DNA from: Candidatus Thiosymbion ectosymbiont of Robbea hypermnestra
GTDB lineage: Bacteria; Pseudomonadota; Gammaproteobacteria; Chromatiales; Chromatiaceae
NCBI GenBank assembly: GCA_020443945.1
Contig: JAIZWN010000055.1
Coordinates: 1 to 16,518, forward strand
DNA length: 16,518 nucleotides
Direction of reading: 5' to 3'
Part shown: in pieces, positions 16,464 through 16,518 of the stretch
Numbering within the stretch: the first letter of the stretch is position 1
Layout of the letters: each line of letters opens with the position of its first letter
Position numbers and translations under genes: made by a program
Notes under the pieces: model-generated
What the model was told of the DNA's origin: nothing
Databases searched by the model: none
Seen by the model: the letters and a program-made list of their open reading frames with translations, nothing else

Positions 16464-16512
16464 TAGGATGATAGGACAGGCAAAGCCTAGCGTGGTCTCG
16501 CGCCCCATCCTA
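16464..16512. repeat. Imperfect REP-like inverted repeat at the window end
   Basis: TAGGATG (16464-16470) and CATCCTA (16506-16512) are exact reverse complements, enclosing a small inner hairpin AGGC-AAA-GCCT (16478-16488). It resembles a degenerate extragenic palindrome. The sequence between 16391 and 16463 shows no gene and no promoter I can support. Confidence 0.35.
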
Positions 16513-16518
16513 CAGATT

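Overview
The window appears to come from a GC-rich proteobacterium, most likely a gammaproteobacterium. This rests on the style of the dxs and glgB products, an ISAs1-type transposase, and REP-like palindromes between genes; no rRNA or tRNA is present to place it better. The window has two parts. The left third (1-5465) holds a transposase remnant and two housekeeping metabolic genes. The right two thirds (5487-16271) hold an accessory cluster of six genes that I cannot match to a named system.

Left part, all on the + strand. Bases 1-888 are the 3' part of an ISAs1-family transposase gene; the element itself probably ends near 746 and the frame runs on into flanking DNA. Next come dxs (974-2875, first enzyme of the MEP isoprenoid pathway), a small DUF2281-like antitoxin gene (2934-3152) overlapping a 26-codon ORF that looks like an internally deleted MazF/PemK-type toxin (3130-3210), and glgB (3285-5465, glycogen branching enzyme). 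Two related GGGCGGGATGCG palindromes (2882-2909 and 3240-3264) bracket the toxin-antitoxin remnant.

Right part. Three + strand genes form a tight operon: a secreted or membrane-anchored protein with an IgGFc-binding-like ectodomain, a Ca-binding-like acidic repeat, one transmembrane helix and a cytoplasmic tail (5487-8027); an unrecognised 616-residue soluble protein (8043-9893); and a vWA-like protein with a degenerate metal site (9922-11148). They converge on three - strand genes: a 788-residue all-helical coiled-coil protein (16271-13905); a P-loop GTPase with a long N-terminal domain (13786-12110); and a 294-residue protein that is a stand-alone version of that N-terminal domain (12113-11229), joined to the GTPase by an ATGA overlap. 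Near-identical 76-78 base palindromic repeats sit just upstream of both the coiled-coil gene and the GTPase gene.

My inference is that the six genes form one functional unit. The parts list (GTPase with an associated domain, vWA protein, long helical protein, membrane surface sensor) recalls computationally described GTPase- and vWA-centred bacterial conflict systems, but I could not confirm membership in any of them. No CRISPR array, tRNA or rRNA was seen.
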